Origin: Bacteroidales bacterium
Lineage (GTDB): Bacteria > Bacteroidota > Bacteroidia > Bacteroidales > Muribaculaceae
Assembly: GCA_004557825.1 (NCBI GenBank)
Contig: SFFL01000026.1
Location: 1-30,879 of the forward strand
Direction: 5' to 3'
Length of the DNA: 30,879 bases
Below, piece by piece: positions 8,618 through 15,894 of this stretch (position 1 is the first letter of the stretch; every line of letters begins with the position of its first letter). A program made the position numbers and the translations under genes. A model generated the notes under the pieces. The model was given only the letters and a program-made list of their open reading frames with translations, did no database searches and had not been told where the DNA came from.

Positions 8618-9106
8618 TTACTTATTTCTTACAAGTTCGATAGCTTCTTTGCCGGTCAGATGTTCAATATCAAGGCGTATCACGAGCATATGTGCCAGGC
8701 TTTTATCCAGCTCTTTTATTAGTCCGTCTTTATCGTATGGATTGTATCTTGCGCCCAATAGAAAAGCCGCATATATTCGTTCGTCATCCGATTCGATAAT
8801 ATGGATTTTCCCGAAAGCAATGACGCTACGAAAATATGTGGTAAATTCCGACGGGTGAACATCGTCGGCAGCAATGACACAGAATGATGCTTTGTTATTC
8901 CGCCTGATGGCATCTATTTTATGCCCTGTTTTAGCGCTATGAAAATACAGCTTGCCATCGGCGTATACATAGCTGATGGGCAAAGCATAGGGATAGTCGG
9001 CGTCTCCGAGCAGGGCAAGTGTGCCGGAAGTGGCTTTTTGCAGAATGTCTTCACACTCCGATGCGGAAAGCTGTTGGCTGAAACGGCGCATTTTACGGAA
9101 TTCCAT
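8618..9106 (-). CDS. Nim-like flavin-binding split-barrel protein (PNPOx family)
   Basis: The 162-residue product belongs to the pyridoxamine 5'-phosphate oxidase-like split-barrel family and most resembles Nim proteins, which bind flavin or related cofactors as dimers and can reduce 5-nitroimidazoles. Visible hallmarks are the start MEFRKMRRFSQQLS, the strand TLALLGDADYPYALPISYVY (29-48), and the YFHSAKTGHKIDAI segment (54-67) with His56 and His62, where Nim family members have their key histidine. KASFCVI (72-78) and FTTYFRSVIAFGKI follow. The ATG lies 3 bases after the SMR stop codon, so the two genes are almost certainly co-transcribed and translationally coupled. Many chromosomal members of this family have unknown natural substrates, so nitroimidazole resistance should not be assumed. 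Confidence 0.85.
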   Translation of the reverse strand: MEFRKMRRFSQQLSASECEDILQKATSGTLALLGDADYPYALPISYVYADGKLYFHSAKTGHKIDAIRRNNKASFCVIAADDVHPSEFTTYFRSVIAFGKIHIIESDDERIYAAFLLGARYNPYDKDGLIKELDKSLAHMLVIRLDIEHLTGKEAIELVRNK

Positions 9107-9109
9107 AAC

Positions 9110-9433
9110 TTACGATACAATTTTGAGGCCGATGATCGATGAAATCAGCGTGAAGATGAAAAACAGTCGCCAGAAGGTTGCAGGCTCGTTGAAAAAGAGG
9201 ATGCCAACCACTACCGTGCCCACAGCTCCGATGCCGGTCCACACGGCGTAGGCTGTGCCAATCGGCAGGGTCTGCGTGGCTTTTGCCAGCAACCCCATAC
9301 TGATAATCGTAAACAGAAGAAATCCGGTAATCCAGCCCCACCAGGCGAGACCTTCCACCGTCTTTGCACTTCCGAGGCAATAGGTAAAACCGACCTCGCA
9401 AAAGCCGGCCACAATTAGAATTATCCAATTCAT
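9110..9433 (-). CDS. SMR-family exporter, Gdx/SugE-like subtype
   Basis: This 107-residue protein has four predicted membrane helices and the small multidrug resistance fold, which works as a dual-topology dimer exchanging substrate for protons. It starts MNWIILIVAGFCEV with the essential membrane glutamate at position 13, and carries LPIGTAYAVWTGIGAVGTVVVGILFFNE in helix 3. The TAYAVWTGIGAVG stretch is typical of the SugE/Gdx (guanidinium exporter) subgroup rather than of EmrE/QacE drug pumps, so guanidinium or small guanidinyl compounds are the likelier substrate. It is the first gene of an operon with the Nim-like flavoprotein. A structured leader of roughly 60 bases precedes it. The substrate assignment is by family pattern only. 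Confidence 0.9.
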   Translation of the reverse strand: MNWIILIVAGFCEVGFTYCLGSAKTVEGLAWWGWITGFLLFTIISMGLLAKATQTLPIGTAYAVWTGIGAVGTVVVGILFFNEPATFWRLFFIFTLISSIIGLKIVS

Positions 9434-9502
9434 ATCTGAATCCTGGCCTGTTTGAGGGCTGCAAGAATTCTCGGCGTTTCCTTCTAAGGCACCGCAAAAT
9501 TA
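9434..9502 (-). promoter_or_regulatory. promoter box and structured leader of the SMR-Nim operon
   Basis: The minus strand reads TAATTTTG at 9502-9495, an exact -7 consensus. The leader that would follow (about 9488 to 9434) can fold: CGGTG pairs with CGCCG around an AAGGAAA-containing interior that can form a small CCTT/AAGG stem, an AGAATTCT palindrome follows, and AGCC pairs with GGCC across CTCAAACA just before the start codon. Guanidine riboswitches control many gdx genes, but I could not match the known guanidine-I, -II (ACGR loops) or -III consensus by eye. Regulation is therefore suspected, not shown. Confidence 0.4.
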
Positions 9503-9584
9503 CAAATATTTCCCCACATTCCCCCGCTTTCCCCTCCCAAAACTTCTCGCCATCGTATTCAGTTCTGTCACACTGCAGCTTATG

Positions 9585-9648
9585 CAACCGCTGTTGTATT
9601 TATTTGCAACCGTGGTTGAATCAACCGTGGTTGCAGTAACGGTTGTTG
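9585..9648. repeat. array of four CAACCG-type near-palindromes
   Basis: Four 12-base units of the form CAACCG(T/C)(G/T)GTTG lie at 9585-9596, 9607-9618, 9622-9633 and 9637-9648 (the last is diverged, TAACGGTTGTTG). Starts are 22, 15 and 15 bases apart. The two middle copies are identical. The block is flanked by TATGCAAC on the left and GTTGCATA on the right, making the whole array a loose inverted repeat. It lies between the divergent SMR operon and the BspA-like gene, a typical place for operators of a cooperative regulator, but no cognate regulator is encoded nearby. Confidence 0.6.
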
Positions 9649-9712
9649 CATATAATGTTGGTGTTTTTAAGCGATTAAGTCGAAGACTTCACGCTCGACA
9701 ACAAAGTATTCC

Positions 9713-9743
9713 TTTGACAAATCATAAAAAAGATGTATCTTCG
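9713..9743 (+). promoter_or_regulatory. promoter for the BspA-like gene
   Basis: TTTG at 9713-9716 is followed after exactly 19 bases by TATCTTCG at 9736-9743, matching the Bacteroidetes -33/-7 promoter with one change in the -7 box. Transcription would start near 9749, giving a leader of about 100 bases before the ATG at 9852. Confidence 0.75.
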
Positions 9744-9799
9744 CATTTGAAAATCCGAAACGGATTGAAGAGCGTAAAAGGACATTCATAAGTTAATTC

Positions 9800-9839
9800 A
9801 GCCCTCACTTTTTGATTTATGCGATAAGAGGGCTATCGC
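9800..9839 (+). promoter_or_regulatory. two mutually exclusive leader hairpins
   Basis: In the leader of the BspA-like gene AGCCCTC (9800-9806) can pair with GAGGGCT (9828-9834), while GCGATA (9821-9826) can pair perfectly with TATCGC (9834-9839). The second stem has its loop over the right arm of the first, so both cannot form together. The array ends 12 bases before the ATG. This geometry is what an attenuator or RNA switch would need, but no ligand or leader peptide is evident. Confidence 0.45.
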
Positions 9840-9851
9840 GTGTAAACAATA

Positions 9852-11270
9852 ATGAAGAAATTATTTGTAACTGGAATTTTTTTGACGATAGCTCACTGTT
9901 TTGCTTAATCAGCAGATTTTACTGAGAATGGCTTTTCTTATGCTGTCATTTCTGAACAAGAAAATCTCTGTGCAATCGTGCAAAACGAGGATTCTCCATA
10001 TGAAGGCAATCTGGTCATCCCTTCTACGGCACATTTCGAGGGAAAAGAATATCAAGTGTATCAAATAGAGGAACAGGCATTCTCAAACTGTACCGGCTTA
10101 ACTTCTCTCACTATTCCCGCATCCCTCAAATCAATCAAGAATGATTCCTTCGAAAATTGTACCGGTCTCAGCAAGATTATAATTGAAGATTCCAACGAGC
10201 CGTTATCTATTGGCAGACGTTCAGGAAGTGGAACTTCAATGACAAGTCTTTTCTATTATGCCCCACTTGTAGAATTATATATTGGCAGGAATTTAACATA
10301 CTACGTCAATGGGAATGGTGGTTTCTATGGTCCCTTCAGTCAAAAAAACACTCTTGAGGAAAATGTAGAACTTAAGGTACAATTCGGAAATTACGTAACG
10401 GAAATTCCATCTTGCTTGTTTGCCTATCGTGGAAACATATCTAAATTAGTTTTTGGAGACAATATCACATCTATTGGGGCATCGGCATTTAACCAAAGTC
10501 TGCTACTTACGTCTATTGTAATTCCTGAATCAGTAGAAACCATTGGAACTAATGCGTTTTATGGCAATCATACGCTTAAAGATGTAGTATTGGGTGCTAA
10601 TCTCAAAACAATAAATGCTTATGCTTTTTCTGCATGTTCGGGCATTACTTCTGTTTATTGTTATGCGGTTGAGCCTCCAACAGCTAATAATGCAGCATAC
10701 AGTTATGATGTGATGCATACAAGACTTCGCGTACCTGCCGAGTCGTTAGACAAATATAAATCATCGACTACATGGAAAGAATTTGGTGAAGTCCTCCCGC
10801 TTGGTGGACAAGAACATTTTTACCCGTCAAAATATAAAATCTCAATTCTCTTACCGGATAATGGTATTATCAGTCAAAAAGTTAATGAAGGGACTAATCT
10901 AACTTTGAATATCCAACCTACTTCTGGCTGGACAATCCACTCTTTCCGCGTCAACGGTGTTGAAAGATTGTCGGATATCTCAAACAACGGAGACTATGAA
11001 ACTGGGCCAATCACCTCAGATGTTGAAATCTCCGCGGTATTTAAAGATTCCGCATCCTCTGCTGACGTGTATAAGGATCATACTGACAATGTTAGTATAA
11101 GAGTTGATGGACGAATCGTTGATATTATAGGCGATTATGATTTTATGGAACTCTATAATGTGAATGGAGAACTAATTTTAAGTGGATATCGTAATAATAT
11201 AGAAATCAGCACCCCTGGCATTTATATAATTAAAGTAGATGGACAATCATATAAATTTATGATTGGTTAA
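9852..11270 (+). pseudogene. secreted BspA-like LRR protein with T9SS-type C-terminus, stopped after signal peptide
   Basis: The ATG at 9852 encodes MKKLFVTGIFLTIAHCFA, a textbook signal peptide, and the next codon (9906-9908) is TAA. The same frame then stays open for 453 codons to 11270. A CAA-to-TAA change would explain this, since FA followed by Q is a common cleavage context. The rest carries BspA-type leucine-rich repeats (AFSNCTGLTSLTIPASLKSI and relatives, roughly residues 60-285), a beta-sandwich-like segment (about 325-400), and a final 60 residues with ELYNVNGELILSG and TPGIYIIKVDG, the pattern of T9SS type A sorting domains. The gene is much richer in A and T than its neighbours, suggesting transfer. 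Re-initiation at a GTG (9978) would give a protein without export signal. It may be a recent pseudogene, a strain polymorphism or a sequence error; genes here do end in TAA, so recoding is unlikely. Confidence 0.8.
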
Positions 11271-11283
11271 CGAGCCTTCTCGC

Positions 11284-11436
11284 GGGGTTGTGTCGAATTT
11301 TAAATTAACGTATTAACTTGTAGGGACGCACCCAAGGTGCGTCCGCTAAACTCGCTGAATATTAGCTGCTTAAGCGGACGCACCTTGGGAGCGTCCCTAC
11401 AGGTTGATACGTCGGAGGCTATGTTGACACAGCCCC
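11284..11436. repeat. palindromic GGACGCACC element, long form
   Basis: A 153-base element between the BspA-like gene and pgm. Its core is two 31-base inverted arms (11317-11347 and 11373-11403) that match at 29 of 31 positions; each arm is itself a small hairpin GGACGCACC-CAA-GGTGCGTCC. The outer ends GGGGTTGTGTCGA (11284-11296) and TTGACACAGCCCC (11424-11436) are inverted repeats at 11 of 13 positions. It has no ORF. A shorter relative with the same core lies at 27984-28080. The structure suggests a MITE or REPIN-like mobile unit; it could also act as a transcription end between convergent genes. Confidence 0.8.
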
Positions 11437-11469
11437 TCTTATTGTGTAATTGCCGGGGGAATTGGGGAA

Positions 11470-13218
11470 TTAGATGCCGAGGTCTTTGCGGAGGTTGGCA
11501 ATCTTTTCGAGGGCAATCTTTTCGGCGTCGTGATAGTCGGAGCGGTTGGCCATCTCGCCGCGTACTTCCATATAGAATTTAATCTTGGGTTCTGTGCCGG
11601 AAGGACGGATGGAAATCTTCGAGCCGTCGGCGGTGAAGAACTGAAGCACGTTGGAGGTGGTGGGGAAGTCGAGTTTCTTTGTCTCGTTGCATTTGAGGCA
11701 TTTCTGCTCCAGGGTGAGGTAGTCTTTGATACCTACTACGGGGCTGCCGGCGAGCTGCTTGGGCGGGTTCTCGCGGAAGTTCTTCATCATAGCCTGGATT
11801 TCGTCGGCGCCGGTCTTGCCGGGACGTACCACAGAGACGCCTACTTCGTGGCTGTAGCCATATTTTACGTAGATGTCCTGGAGCATTTCCATAAAGCTCA
11901 GGCCCTTGTCCTTTGCCCAGGCCAGAGTCTCGGCCATAAGGGAGATGGCGGAAACGGAGTCTTTGTCGCGGCAGAAGGTCTCGGCCAGGAAGCCGTAGCT
12001 TTCCTCGCCGCCGCCGAGGTAGCGGCTGGTAGCTTCATTCTCGCGGATTACGGAAGCGATCCACTTGAAGCCGGTGTAGCAGTCGTACATCGTGATGTTG
12101 TTGGCATCGGCGATGCGCTTGATGGTTTCGGTGGTTACGATAGTTTTAACCACATATTCCTTGCCGGTGAGCTTGCCCAGCTCAGCGTTGCGGGTCATCA
12201 GGTAGTTGAGCAGCACAAGGCAAATCTGGTTGCCGTTTACGAGGACGTATTCGCCATCGGTGTCGCGGATTACACAGCCGATACGGTCGGCGTCGGGGTC
12301 GGAAGCCACCACGAGGTCGGCCTCAACTTCCTTTGCTTTGGCCACGGCCATAGCCATAGCTGAGGCGTTTTCGGGGTTGGGGGAGTCGACAGTGGGGAAG
12401 TCGCCGGAGGGAATGTCCTGCTCGGGCACGTGGATGATATTGGTGAAGCCGTAGTTCTTGAGCGACTGGGGCACGAGCTTCACACCTGTGCCGTGGATAG
12501 GAGTGTAGACAATCTTGAGGTCTTTGTGGCGCTCGATAACGTCGGGCGAGAGTGAAAGACCCTTGATGTCGGCGAGGAATTTGTTGTCGATTTCTTCGCC
12601 GATAATCTGAATCAGATCGGGATTGCCTTTAAATTTGATTTCGCTCACATTTTTGATGCGGTTGACGTGGTTGATGATGTTCACGTCGTGTGGAGCGATA
12701 ATCTGCGCGCCGTCGGCCCAGTAAGCCTTGTAGCCGTTGTATTCCTTGGGGTTGTGCGAGGCGGTGATGTTGACGCCGCTCTGACAGCCGAGGGTGCGGA
12801 TAGCGTAGGAAAGCTCGGGGGTGGGACGGAAGCTGTCGAAAAGATATGCCTTGATGCCGTTGGCCGAGAAGATGTTGGCAACGATTTCAGCAAATTTGCG
12901 GGAGTTGTTGCGCACGTCGTGGCCGATGGCTACGGATATCTGTGGCAGGTCGGGGAATGCCTCCTTGAGGTAGTTGGCAAGGCCCTGAGTGGCGGCTCCT
13001 ACGGTGTAGATGTTCATACGGTTTGTGCCGGGGCCCATAATGCCGCGCAGACCGCCTGTGCCGAATTCGAGGTCGCGGTAGAAAGCCTCGATGAGCGGGG
13101 TCTTGTCCTCGGCATCGAGCATCTCTTTCACCTGGGCACGGGTGGCCTCGTCGTATTGGTCGGTGAGCCATACTTCGGCTCTCTCCTTGCATTGCTTAAG
13201 AAGTTCCTGGTTTTCCAT
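11470..13218 (-). CDS. pgm: phospho-sugar mutase (phosphoglucomutase/phosphomannomutase)
   Basis: This 582-residue cytoplasmic enzyme moves a phosphate between C1 and C6 of hexoses through a phosphoserine, linking glucose-6-phosphate to nucleotide-sugar and glycogen synthesis. All four family motifs are present in order: the active-site loop TASHNP with Ser154, the magnesium loop DPDADR (307-312), the sugar-specificity loop GGEESYG (403-409), and the phosphate-binding RPSGTEPKIKFY near 538-549. The length and the GGEES loop fit the long bacterial PGM type, which accepts glucose and often mannose or ribose phosphates. It lies 45 bases downstream of the SGNH-like gene but has its own -7 box (TAATTTTG) over that gene's stop codon, so it may be transcribed separately. 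It is convergent with the BspA-like gene, with a palindromic element between them. Confidence 0.96.
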   Translation of the reverse strand: MENQELLKQCKERAEVWLTDQYDEATRAQVKEMLDAEDKTPLIEAFYRDLEFGTGGLRGIMGPGTNRMNIYTVGAATQGLANYLKEAFPDLPQISVAIGHDVRNNSRKFAEIVANIFSANGIKAYLFDSFRPTPELSYAIRTLGCQSGVNITASHNPKEYNGYKAYWADGAQIIAPHDVNIINHVNRIKNVSEIKFKGNPDLIQIIGEEIDNKFLADIKGLSLSPDVIERHKDLKIVYTPIHGTGVKLVPQSLKNYGFTNIIHVPEQDIPSGDFPTVDSPNPENASAMAMAVAKAKEVEADLVVASDPDADRIGCVIRDTDGEYVLVNGNQICLVLLNYLMTRNAELGKLTGKEYVVKTIVTTETIKRIADANNITMYDCYTGFKWIASVIRENEATSRYLGGGEESYGFLAETFCRDKDSVSAISLMAETLAWAKDKGLSFMEMLQDIYVKYGYSHEVGVSVVRPGKTGADEIQAMMKNFRENPPKQLAGSPVVGIKDYLTLEQKCLKCNETKKLDFPTTSNVLQFFTADGSKISIRPSGTEPKIKFYMEVRGEMANRSDYHDAEKIALEKIANLRKDLGI

Positions 13219-13258
13219 GTCGAAAAATTATGTATATGTATGTGTATTTGTTATAACG

Positions 13259-13266
13259 CAAAATTA
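13259..13266 (-). promoter_or_regulatory. -7 promoter box for pgm
   Basis: The minus strand reads TAATTTTG at 13266-13259. The upstream TTTG is 24 bases away rather than 19-20, so the promoter is either weak or uses another -33. The box overlaps the stop codon of the SGNH-like gene (13264-13266) and leaves a leader of about 35 bases. Confidence 0.5.
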
Positions 13267-14331
13267 ATGATTATTGTTAGACCCTACAAGCAAATCAGGG
13301 TAGTTTTTTGTATAAATATATTTTAAATATGTATAATCAGGAGGCGGCACGGGGTAATTGCCCGGCAGTGTGACGGGCGGATTGAGCGGCAGCGAGTCGC
13401 CGCCAAGATAGTCTTCCTGCAGGATGCGGGTGAAGACGCGGCTGCCGGTGTCCGACGCCATGTGAATGACGTCGATAAAAAGGTCGGACGAAATTCTCGG
13501 GTCTTTGCAGTAGTCCATTACCCTGGCTCCGTATTCCTGATGGAATGAGTCGGCCATTTCGTAGATTTTTTCCATTTTGATCCTTGGATAATAATAGAAA
13601 AATTCTTCAAATAAGGGTGGAATCACAATTATTATTTCCAGATTGTGCTCTTTGCAGTGATGGAGCATAGAATGGAAGAATTTCAGATTGAGATCAAGAT
13701 AATCGAATATATATGCGAATATATATGGATCGGGCTTGATTATACCACCTACTTTATGACGTAGCTTTGACCGGGGGTAAATCTGGGCGTGGCCGGCGGA
13801 ATCGCATTCTGCTAAGTCGGGTCGGCGCCAGGGCACTACCTTGCTGTCGAACTGCTCGCGGTTGGCGATTTCATACCAGCGGGGACTGCTGGGATTGAAG
13901 TATTCGCGGACGAAATCGGGAATGGTGTCGAAGCGGAAATAGCGCATAGGCGACATAGTGTATCTGCCCGGCCCATTCTCGCCGGTGAGCGGGTCGAAAA
14001 GTACGCAATAATCCAGCCCTATAAACACGCGTTGTAGCGACGGAAGACGGTTTACAGCGTTGAGGAGTATCAGGCATTGCATTCGGGCATCAAGCCCGTT
14101 GTGACAGAGATTTACCGCTTCGTGTCCATTGCCCCATAGCGCGGGGTCGATGGCCCAGTACATTTGCGATTCCCCGATAAAGATGGTAGTTATGCTGTCG
14201 GCGTGGCGGTCGATGTACTCCTGTTTGATTTTTATGGGGTCCTCCTGACGGCGGGCATAAAGCTCAAGCAGCCACAGCGATAGAAGCATTGCGGCGGCGA
14301 AAAACAGTATGTTGCGCAGAAATCGGAGCAT
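13264..14331 (-). CDS. SGNH-hydrolase-like membrane-anchored partner of MBOAT
   Basis: The 355-residue protein has one N-terminal membrane segment (about 5-25) and then an extracytoplasmic domain. It shows an SGNH-type nucleophile motif, FIGESQMYWAID with Ser55, and a C-terminal DVIHMA with Asp287 and His290, the DxxH pair expected for the catalytic dyad. Proteins of this layout (AlgJ/AlgX, PatB, DltD-like) work with MBOAT acyltransferases to acetylate or otherwise acylate extracellular polysaccharide or peptidoglycan. Here the MBOAT gene ends 35 bases upstream on the same strand, so the two are very probably one operon and one machine. Overall similarity to a named family is weak, and the acceptor is unknown. 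Codon 1 is the ATG at 14331; the hydrophobic segment starts at once, supporting it. Confidence 0.75.
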   Translation of the reverse strand: MLRFLRNILFFAAAMLLSLWLLELYARRQEDPIKIKQEYIDRHADSITTIFIGESQMYWAIDPALWGNGHEAVNLCHNGLDARMQCLILLNAVNRLPSLQRVFIGLDYCVLFDPLTGENGPGRYTMSPMRYFRFDTIPDFVREYFNPSSPRWYEIANREQFDSKVVPWRRPDLAECDSAGHAQIYPRSKLRHKVGGIIKPDPYIFAYIFDYLDLNLKFFHSMLHHCKEHNLEIIIVIPPLFEEFFYYYPRIKMEKIYEMADSFHQEYGARVMDYCKDPRISSDLFIDVIHMASDTGSRVFTRILQEDYLGGDSLPLNPPVTLPGNYPVPPPDYTYLKYIYTKNYPDLLVGSNNNH

Positions 14332-14366
14332 ATATCTTAAGTGAGGAAAGCGAGTGTCGAGATACT

Positions 14367-15851
14367 TTAGAAACGGAAATATATGAATGTATTACCCGGC
14401 CCTGCAAGCAAGAATACCGATAGCGCCAGCGCCCAGCATATCAGCCATTTCTGCCAGTTGTGCAGGGCGATGGCCGGGGCGCCTTCGTTAGCTGCCGGGG
14501 TGAAGTCGAGCACATATCGCCGGTTGCGAAACAGGTATTCTATCAGCATAAACACGGCCACGTAGCATAGTGTGGGTACAGTCTGCGAAGGCAGCTCGTA
14601 AAGGTTTGGCCGGGTGGAAAATATATTGCCGATAAATTCAGCTGTAGTTGATAAGGAGGGATTCATAAAGATAATCCATCCCGCCATAACGAGAAAAAAA
14701 GTCAATAGCACGCTCCCAAGCAGGTGTAAGCCGGTGTGGCGTGGCTGCATGCGGTAGGCCTTACGGTTTTCTTTCGTGTAACTGTCCCAGCCGATGGATA
14801 TGCGCTCTAAAAAGATTGCAACAACTATGCAGATACCGCTGTAGATGCCCCAGCCGATTTTCGTGAGTGCGGCTCCGTGCCACAGACCGGAGAGTGCGAA
14901 CACTATGAGGATGTTGATAAGGGTACGGCGAAATCCTCGGCGGCTGCCTCCTAAGGGGAAGTAAACGTAGTCGCGAAGCCAGGTGTAGAGGGTGATGTGC
15001 CAGCGGGTCCAGAATTCTCTGATATTATGTGAAAAGTAGGGGAAGCGGAAATTCTCAGAGAGATTGATGCCGAGCAGCTTGCCGCAGCCTACGGCTATGT
15101 CGGAGTATCCGGAGAAGTCGCTGTAAATCTGTATGGTGAATAGCAGAATGGCCAGCATGTGGCACCAGCCATTGTAGGCGTCGGAGTATGATATGATTTC
15201 GTTGACGATAACCGAGCAGTTGTTAGCGATAACCATCTTTTTCACCAGACCCCAGAGGATTCGTTTCATACCTTCCACCCCTTGGCCGTAACTGAAAGTG
15301 CGGGTGCGCTGAAACTGTGGCAGAAGCACTGCGGCGCGCTCGATGGGACCTGCGAGAATCTGGGGAAAGAAGCTGAGAAAGGCGAAGAAACTGATGGGGG
15401 AATGTGTGGCGGGAATATCGCGCCGATACACGTCGATGGTGTAGCTCAATGCCTGGAAGGTGAAGAAACTGATGCCGATGGGGAGCACCAGGTTGAGTGT
15501 GGGCCAGTCGAGCGGAAAGCCGATGGCCGCGAAAATGCGGTTGAAGTGGCTTATGAAGAAGCCGAAATACTTATACAGCCCCAGCACGCTGAGGTTAACG
15601 GCCACCGCGCTCCACAGTATTACCTTGCGCCAGCTTGTGGAGGTTGTGCGCTCCAGGAGCAGTCCGCTGAGATAGCTCACGGCGGTATACCCCAGCACAA
15701 TCAGCAGGTAATACCAGTCGGCCCAGGCGTAAAAGAAGTAGCTGCAAAGGATAACGAACAGGTTTTGCAATATAAGGCGCCTGTTCAGCAGCCAGTATAT
15801 TGCAAAAACTGTGGGAAGGAATATAAGAAATTCAAGCGAGGTGAATTCCAT
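14367..15851 (-). CDS. MBOAT family O-acyltransferase (AlgI/DltB-like)
   Basis: This 494-residue multi-pass inner-membrane protein moves acyl groups from a cytoplasmic donor towards an extracytoplasmic acceptor. Family signs are the N-terminal FTSLEFLIFLPTVFAIYW with FVILCSYFFYAWADW (33-46), LPIGISFFTFQALSYTIDVYR (123-143), SFFPQILAGPIERA (160-173), YSDFSGYSDIAVG, FWTRWHITLYTWLRDYVYFPLGGSR (280-304) and the catalytic histidine in SGLWHGA (His325). About ten or more membrane segments are apparent. It is followed by an SGNH-like partner, a pairing typical of exopolysaccharide or peptidoglycan O-acetylation systems. Two small hairpins fill the 43-base gap before its ATG, one ending 1 base from the start codon, so translation may be controlled. 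The acceptor polymer is unknown; no glycosyltransferases lie in the window. Confidence 0.93.
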   Translation of the reverse strand: MEFTSLEFLIFLPTVFAIYWLLNRRLILQNLFVILCSYFFYAWADWYYLLIVLGYTAVSYLSGLLLERTTSTSWRKVILWSAVAVNLSVLGLYKYFGFFISHFNRIFAAIGFPLDWPTLNLVLPIGISFFTFQALSYTIDVYRRDIPATHSPISFFAFLSFFPQILAGPIERAAVLLPQFQRTRTFSYGQGVEGMKRILWGLVKKMVIANNCSVIVNEIISYSDAYNGWCHMLAILLFTIQIYSDFSGYSDIAVGCGKLLGINLSENFRFPYFSHNIREFWTRWHITLYTWLRDYVYFPLGGSRRGFRRTLINILIVFALSGLWHGAALTKIGWGIYSGICIVVAIFLERISIGWDSYTKENRKAYRMQPRHTGLHLLGSVLLTFFLVMAGWIIFMNPSLSTTAEFIGNIFSTRPNLYELPSQTVPTLCYVAVFMLIEYLFRNRRYVLDFTPAANEGAPAIALHNWQKWLICWALALSVFLLAGPGNTFIYFRF

Positions 15852-15852
15852 T

Positions 15853-15890
15853 TTTAGAGTTGTTCTCTAAAGCGCAGGCGCGATTCGCGC
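15853..15890 (-). promoter_or_regulatory. double hairpin covering the MBOAT translation start region
   Basis: Between the DUF3332 stop (15895) and the MBOAT ATG (15851) there are two perfect stems: GCGCG/CGCGC (15878-15882 with 15886-15890, 3-base loop) and TTTAGAG/CTCTAAA (15853-15859 with 15865-15871, 5-base loop). The second ends 1 base before the start codon. Such a structure would hinder ribosome access or act as an intercistronic processing point. No T-run follows, so termination is unlikely. Confidence 0.5.
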
Positions 15891-15894
15891 ACTC

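Noticed and set aside
9582..9791. 69-codon frame in the 9434-9851 gap
   Set aside because: It runs across the CAACCG array and the promoter, and the peptide has no protein-like features.
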